Source: a halophilic archaeon
GTDB lineage: Archaea; Halobacteriota; Halobacteria; Halobacteriales; Haladaptataceae
DNA: 64,000 nucleotides
Assembly: GCA_003298465.1 (NCBI GenBank)
Contig: QNGA01000001.1
Span: forward strand, 248,001-312,000
Direction: 5' to 3'
How positions within the stretch are numbered: position 1 is the first letter of the stretch; each line of letters starts with the position of its first letter. Shown piece after piece: positions 63,101 through 64,000 of the stretch. Below the pieces are notes generated by a model that saw only the letters and a program-made list of their open reading frames with translations, searched no databases and had not been told where the DNA came from. A program made the position numbers and the translations under genes.

Positions 63101-63124
63101 AGACGCGAGACCCACCGACGGACC

Positions 63125-64000
63125 ATGATAGAACTCGGGGACGTACTGGAGGCCCGAGAGCGAGTCGCCGAGACCTCTCGGCACACGCCGCTCGACTACT
63201 CGCACACGTTTTCGGACATGACGGGTGCGGCGGTCCACCCGAAACTGGAGACGTTCCAGCGCACGGGCTCGTTCAAGATTCGCGGCGCGACCAACCGCAT
63301 CAAGACCCTCTCCGAGGCGGAGAAGGAGGCGGGCGTCGTCACCGCCAGCGCGGGCAACCACGCCCAGGGCGTCGCGCTCGCGGCGACGCGAAGCGGCGTC
63401 GACTCGAAGATAGTCATGCCGGAGAACGCGCCCATCTCGAAGATAAAGGCGACCCGGGACTACGGCGCGGAGGTCGTCCTCTACGGCGAGGACTACAACG
63501 AGGCCCAGGAGCGCGCCCACGAACTCGAAGACGAGGAGGGTCGCACCTACGTCCACGCGTTCGACGACGAGAAGGTAATGGCGGGCCAGGGCACCATCGG
63601 CCTGGAGATAGTGGACGACCTGCCTGACGTCGACACCGTGGTCGTCCCCATCGGCGGCGGCGGACTCGTCAGCGGCGTCGCCACGGCGGTGAAGGGTCAG
63701 ATCCCCGACGCGCGCGTCGTCGGCGTTCAGGCCGAGGGCGCCTCCAGCGTCGCCCAGTCGCTCCAGAAGGGCGAACGCCACCGACTCGACAGCGTCGACA
63801 CCGTCGCGGACGGCATCGCCACGCGGAGCGCCGGCGAGAAGCCGTTCGAGGTCATCCGGGAACGCGTCGACGAGGTCGTCACCGTCTCCGACTCCGAGAT
63901 CGCGGTCGCGCTGACCTACCTCCTCGAACGCAGCAAGACGCTCGTCGAGGGGGCCGGTGCGGTTGCACTCGCCGCGACGCTGGGCGAGAAGTTCGACTAC
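63125..64000 (+). CDS. ilvA: Threonine dehydratase (cut by window end)
   Basis: The first 292 residues of a PLP enzyme that deaminates threonine (or serine) to 2-oxobutyrate for isoleucine synthesis. Lysine for PLP is in TFQRTGSFKIRGATNR; the Gly loop is PIGGGGLVSGVATA; SAGNHAQGVALAA is the substrate/PLP-phosphate segment. Start MIELGDVLEARERVAETSRHTPLDYS is standard. A C-terminal ACT domain, if any, lies beyond the window. Confidence 0.93.
   Translation, partial: MIELGDVLEARERVAETSRHTPLDYSHTFSDMTGAAVHPKLETFQRTGSFKIRGATNRIKTLSEAEKEAGVVTASAGNHAQGVALAATRSGVDSKIVMPENAPISKIKATRDYGAEVVLYGEDYNEAQERAHELEDEEGRTYVHAFDDEKVMAGQGTIGLEIVDDLPDVDTVVVPIGGGGLVSGVATAVKGQIPDARVVGVQAEGASSVAQSLQKGERHRLDSVDTVADGIATRSAGEKPFEVIRERVDEVVTVSDSEIAVALTYLLERSKTLVEGAGAVALAATLGEKFDY

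Larger units (their letters stand above)
62250..63124. other. AT-rich island, probable foreign DNA
   Basis: From about 62340 to 63100 the base composition drops sharply relative to both flanks, with many AT-only runs (for example TTATTTTATC and AAACCATTTAACC). It holds the Tat lipoprotein gene, a possible 25-residue frame at 62959-63036, and no recognised transposase or attachment repeat. The helicase and threonine dehydratase genes on either side have normal composition. Confidence 0.7.

Overview
The window comes from a haloarchaeon (class Halobacteria). The evidence is the high GC content, the very acidic proteins, the archaeal information-processing genes (RFC small subunit, RPA plus RPA-associated protein, tRNA-splicing endonuclease, archaeal-type AlaRS, IleRS and TrpRS, a SAMP2 ubiquitin-like modifier, a Tfx regulator, a HalOD1 domain), and many TATA boxes about 25-30 bases upstream of start codons, which points to leaderless transcripts. 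I see no rRNA, tRNA, CRISPR array or replication-initiator gene. Most of the window is chromosomal core; accessory material is limited to a solo TnpB at 43.9-45.1 kb and an AT-rich patch at 62.3-63.1 kb.

Layout. 0-5 kb: tail of an MgtE/SLC41-type transporter, an HD phosphohydrolase, and a carbohydrate-type ABC importer (two permeases and a Tat-exported binding protein, no ATPase). 5-11 kb: small membrane protein, HflX GTPase, a structured intergenic stretch, an S66 peptidase, and two paralogous four-helix membrane proteins around a DJ-1/PfpI gene and a DUF4177-like gene. 11-22.7 kb: AlaRS, an ABC-2 export pair, RFC small subunit, a bactofilin-like membrane protein, SAMP2 with a GNAT enzyme, a small membrane protein, a candidate structured RNA, an S51 peptidase and a phosphohexomutase. 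22.9-32.7 kb: radical SAM protein, TRAM protein, Tfx regulator, methyltransferase, a pilin-like protein, and a divergent pair of exported proteins, one of which is a membrane sensor cut from its winged helix by an in-frame amber codon; then an HdeD-like protein, a small conserved protein, an MFS exporter and a zinc-ribbon winged-helix regulator.

33-43.5 kb: RPA and its associated protein, two mini zinc-finger proteins, and a complete histidine-utilisation operon (hutU-hutG-hutI-hutH) with a divergent Bat-type regulator and a YjiH/GATE-type transporter. The four enzymes should take histidine through urocanate, imidazolonepropionate and formiminoglutamate to glutamate. 43.5-55 kb: cupin, TnpB, a MinD-like protein lacking Walker lysines, HIT hydrolase, IleRS, PRPP synthetase, a double winged-helix protein, an HVO_0234-like beta-propeller divergent from GlmM, and a sulfite-oxidase-like oxidoreductase. 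55-64 kb: TrpRS and the tRNA-splicing endonuclease, a NucS-N-like/topoisomerase zinc-ribbon protein, a HalOD1 protein, a HAD phosphatase, a Hel308/Ski2-type helicase, an AT-rich patch with a Tat lipoprotein, and the start of threonine dehydratase.

The observations most worth a second look are the amber-split sensor/winged-helix gene, the folded RNA candidate at 20.29-20.40 kb, the paired membrane proteins with the coupled DUF4177 gene, the solo TnpB abutting a cupin, the Walker-lysine-less MinD-like protein, the HutG with a substituted metal ligand, and several long palindromes sitting in promoters.
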